Shown: one piece after another, positions 40,042 through 41,729 of the stretch
How positions within the stretch are numbered: the first letter of the stretch is position 1
Layout: each line of letters begins with the position of its first letter
DNA from: Oxalobacteraceae bacterium
GTDB lineage: Bacteria > Pseudomonadota > Gammaproteobacteria > Burkholderiales > Burkholderiaceae_D
Assembly: GCA_003537575.1 (NCBI GenBank)
Contig: DPRS01000022.1
Span: 34,828 to 76,556 of the forward strand
Direction of reading: 5' to 3'
DNA length: 41,729 nucleotides
Notes under the pieces: model-generated
Told to the model about the DNA's origin: nothing
The model's input: only the letters and a program-made list of their open reading frames with translations
Databases searched by the model: none
Program-made: the position numbers and the translations under genes

Positions 40042-40278
40042 ATGTCGGCTTTAAAAATCCATTGGACACTACGTGATTGAATTAATAATAACAATATCAG
40101 CCTGTATTTAACAGGCAAGCATATCTATTAAACAACATGGCATTACTCTGCTCTTGATTTGACTCTCCCATGAACAGGGAAGCCGGATTTGAAAGCAATC
40201 CCCGGAGTGCAGCCAATCGCGCCGCTTGATAAACTGGTTTTCATGTTTTGTCGATTGAAGCCTTGAAGGAGCTGCAGG

Positions 40279-41358
40279 ATGAGCGTTTCCGACATGTCCG
40301 CCATGCGCGCCACCGCTACGCTCGATGATCCGCGCTGGGCAGCTGTCATGGCGCGCGATGCCAGCGCAGACGGCAAATTCTGTTACGCCGTCAAGACCAC
40401 CGGCGTGTATTGCCGGCCTTCCTGTGCGGCGCGGTTGGCGCGCCCGGAGAATGTCAGCTTCTTCGCCACTTCCCAGGAGGCCGAAGCAGCCGGATTTCGG
40501 CCATGCCGCCGTTGTAAGCCGGAGCAATTGCCACGCGCCGCGCTACAGGCCGAGCTGATCATCCAGGCATGCCGCGCCATCGAACAAGCGGCAGCAGCAC
40601 CCGGTTTGGCCGAACTGGCGCAACAGGCAGGCATGAGCCTTTACCATTTCCAGCGCGTATTCAGGCAAGTCACCGGCCTGACACCCCGGCAGTACGCCCA
40701 CGCCCATCGCGCGCAACGCATGCGCCATGCCCTGCAAAAGAGCGGCACGGTGACGGAAGCCATTTTCGATGCCGGCTTCAACGCCAGCAGCCGTTTCTAT
40801 GAAAAATCCCATGCCTTGCTCGGCATGTCGCCGACCGCCTACCGCGCCGGCGGCGTCAGCACAACCATCCGCTTTGCCGTCGGCCAATGCTCGCTGGGCG
40901 CAATCCTGGTGGCGCAAAGCGCGCGCGGCATTTGCGCGATCCTGATGGGCGACGATCCGGAGGCGCTGTTGCGCGACTTGCAGGACCGCTTCCCGCGCGC
41001 CGAACTGATCGGTGGCGACAAGGATTTCGAGCAGGTGGTGGCTAGGGTGGTCGGCTTTGTCGAGGCGCCCGGCATCGGCCTGGACCTGCCACTGGATGTG
41101 CGCGGCACGGCGTTCCAGCAGCGCGTGTGGGAAGCGCTGCGCGCCATTCCCGCCGGCGTAACCGCCACCTACACCGATATCGCCCGGCGCATCGGCGCGC
41201 CGGATGCAGTACGGGCCGTCGCCGGCGCCTGCGCCGCCAATGCGCTGGCGGTGGCCATTCCCTGTCATCGCGTCGTGCGCAGCGACGGCAAGCTGTCGGG
41301 CTACCGCTGGGGCATCGAACGCAAACGCGTGCTGCTGGAGAAGGAATCCGCAAAATAG
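40279..41358 (+). CDS. ada: Ada: bifunctional DNA methylation-damage repair protein and regulator
   Basis: A 359-aa Ada protein. The N-terminal methyl-phosphotriester domain has the zinc cysteines C45, C49, C76 and C79 (VYCRPSC...FRPCRRC). The middle is an AraC-type helix-turn-helix (LAELAQQAGMSLYHFQRVFRQVTGLTPRQYA). The C-terminal O6-methylguanine methyltransferase domain has the active-site PCHRVV and SGYRWGIERK. It removes methyl groups suicidally from DNA phosphates and from O6-meG, then activates its own regulon. The ATG at 40279 follows AAGGAG. Full length; no alkB or alkA is adjacent. Confidence 0.95.
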   Translation: MSVSDMSAMRATATLDDPRWAAVMARDASADGKFCYAVKTTGVYCRPSCAARLARPENVSFFATSQEAEAAGFRPCRRCKPEQLPRAALQAELIIQACRAIEQAAAAPGLAELAQQAGMSLYHFQRVFRQVTGLTPRQYAHAHRAQRMRHALQKSGTVTEAIFDAGFNASSRFYEKSHALLGMSPTAYRAGGVSTTIRFAVGQCSLGAILVAQSARGICAILMGDDPEALLRDLQDRFPRAELIGGDKDFEQVVARVVGFVEAPGIGLDLPLDVRGTAFQQRVWEALRAIPAGVTATYTDIARRIGAPDAVRAVAGACAANALAVAIPCHRVVRSDGKLSGYRWGIERKRVLLEKESAK

Positions 41359-41395
41359 CGGCAGCGGCACACGCCATGATAAACGCTGTTTTTTC

Positions 41396-41426
41396 TTGAC
41401 CTTCCCACAGTGGCAAGCGCTACAGT
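41396..41426 (+). promoter_or_regulatory. MerR/CueR-type promoter of the HMA copper protein
   Basis: TTGACC (41396-41401) and TACAGT (41421-41426) are separated by 19 bp, the overlong spacer characteristic of MerR-family control. The spacer region has the near-palindrome CTTCCCA-CAG-TGGCAAG (6 of 7 paired), resembling CueR operators (CTTCC...GGAAG). Confidence 0.7.
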
Positions 41427-41459
41427 ATGATTACTGAATCACTTGCCAAGGAGTCTGTC

Positions 41460-41666
41460 ATGTATGAACTGCTAGTAGAAGGAATGAGTTGCGGCCACTG
41501 TGTCGGTGCAGTCACGCGCTCGGTAAAGGAAGTGGATGACGCCGCCACAGTCGAAGTCGATCTGGCGACGCAAAAGGTGAAGATCGCCTCCACCGCGGCA
41601 TTGGCGGATATCGCCGCGGCGGTGGAAGAAGCCGGCTACCCGGTCAAGAGCAGCAGCGCCGCCTGA
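41460..41666 (+). CDS. copZ: Heavy-metal-associated (HMA) copper chaperone, CopZ-like
   Basis: A 68-aa cytosolic metallochaperone. The metal site MSCGHC (MxCxxC) follows the first strand (YELLVEG), and the ferredoxin-like fold continues to AAAVEEAGYPVKSSSAA, full length for CopZ/Atx1 proteins. They carry Cu(I) to copper-exporting P-type ATPases and regulators. The ATG at 41460 is set by AAGGAG (41448-41453) at 6 nt. A CueR-type promoter precedes it and a strong terminator follows, so it is a single-gene copper-response unit. Confidence 0.92.
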   Translation: MYELLVEGMSCGHCVGAVTRSVKEVDDAATVEVDLATQKVKIASTAALADIAAAVEEAGYPVKSSSAA

Positions 41667-41703
41667 ACTCGCGGGCTTTCAACAGTCCGGAGAAGCAAGC
41701 AAG

Positions 41704-41729
41704 GCAGCCTGACCAGGCTGCTTTTTTTT
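41704..41729 (+). terminator. Intrinsic terminator after copZ
   Basis: GCAGCCTG (41704-41711) and CAGGCTGC (41714-41721) form a tight hairpin followed by at least eight T to the window end. It is about 38 bp after the copZ stop codon. Confidence 0.9.

Noticed and set aside
40188..40201. Possible Ada box (ATTTGAAAGCAAT) upstream of ada
   Set aside because: The GCAA half fits, but the rest matches the E. coli Ada site poorly and no well-spaced promoter is beside it.
1..41729. tRNA, rRNA, CRISPR, complete insertion sequence or prophage
   Set aside because: No cloverleaf-like sequence, regular spaced repeats, transposase, integrase or phage structural motif was seen in the window.

Overview
The window reads as a chromosomal segment of a GC-rich betaproteobacterium. 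I infer the Oxalobacteraceae (Herbaspirillum, Collimonas or Noviherbaspirillum-like) from the protein flavour (a BioC-ComF-TrmL block beside cytochrome aa3 oxidase genes, an OsmC-YcaO fusion, a PCu(A)C chaperone, SstT), not from a database match. Nearly all of it is ordinary, densely packed coding sequence. I saw no rRNA, tRNA, CRISPR array, phage or complete insertion sequence.

Layout. 1-5190: the start of ctaD and all of ctaC (minus strand) with a perfect FNR/Anr box upstream, then a BioC-like methyltransferase, comF-trmL and a periplasmic copper chaperone. 5189-11960: a ferritin-like diiron protein, a PAS-GGDEF-EAL protein with a degenerate GGDEF motif, an OmpR/QseBC-type two-component pair and an HdeD-like membrane protein. 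11960-15260: a repeat-rich spacer with a 104-bp nested inverted repeat, an Arg/Gly-rich small protein, a paiB gene broken by one missing base, a DUF3820 protein, an ECF sigma factor and a thioredoxin-like protein. 15500-20745: SstT, a DMT transporter, a divergent LysR/NAD(P)-binding pair with a candidate operator, a 2OG-Fe dioxygenase and hisC. 20878-26530: the OsmC-YcaO fusion, decayed fragments of an amino-acid permease and of an ApbE-like protein, a stand-alone cytochrome P450 and a NYN-domain putative RNase.

The most interesting unit is 26640-39035. A minus-strand operon of eight genes encodes two periplasmic binding proteins, a branched-chain-amino-acid-type ABC transporter (LivHMGF-like), an iron-type alcohol dehydrogenase and a GabD-like succinate-semialdehyde dehydrogenase, and ends in a strong terminator. 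Divergent from it lie a membrane histidine kinase and a sigma-54-activating response regulator. The gap between them holds a consensus sigma-54 promoter pointing into the operon and, 80-155 bp upstream of it, six copies of the hexamer CGCTCA/TGAGCG, including a 6-5-6 palindrome typical of NtrC-family enhancers. The sequence therefore gives a complete circuit: sense a small molecule, activate sigma-54 transcription, import the compound and oxidise an alcohol through an aldehyde to an acid. 4-Hydroxybutyrate to succinate is the simplest guess from the enzyme families, but the substrate is not shown by the sequence.

The right end carries an ICMT-like membrane methyltransferase, an unknown membrane protein, the Ada DNA-repair regulator and a small copper-chaperone-like HMA protein behind a promoter with the 19-bp spacer typical of MerR/CueR control. 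Where several start codons are possible, the choice is stated in the entry.
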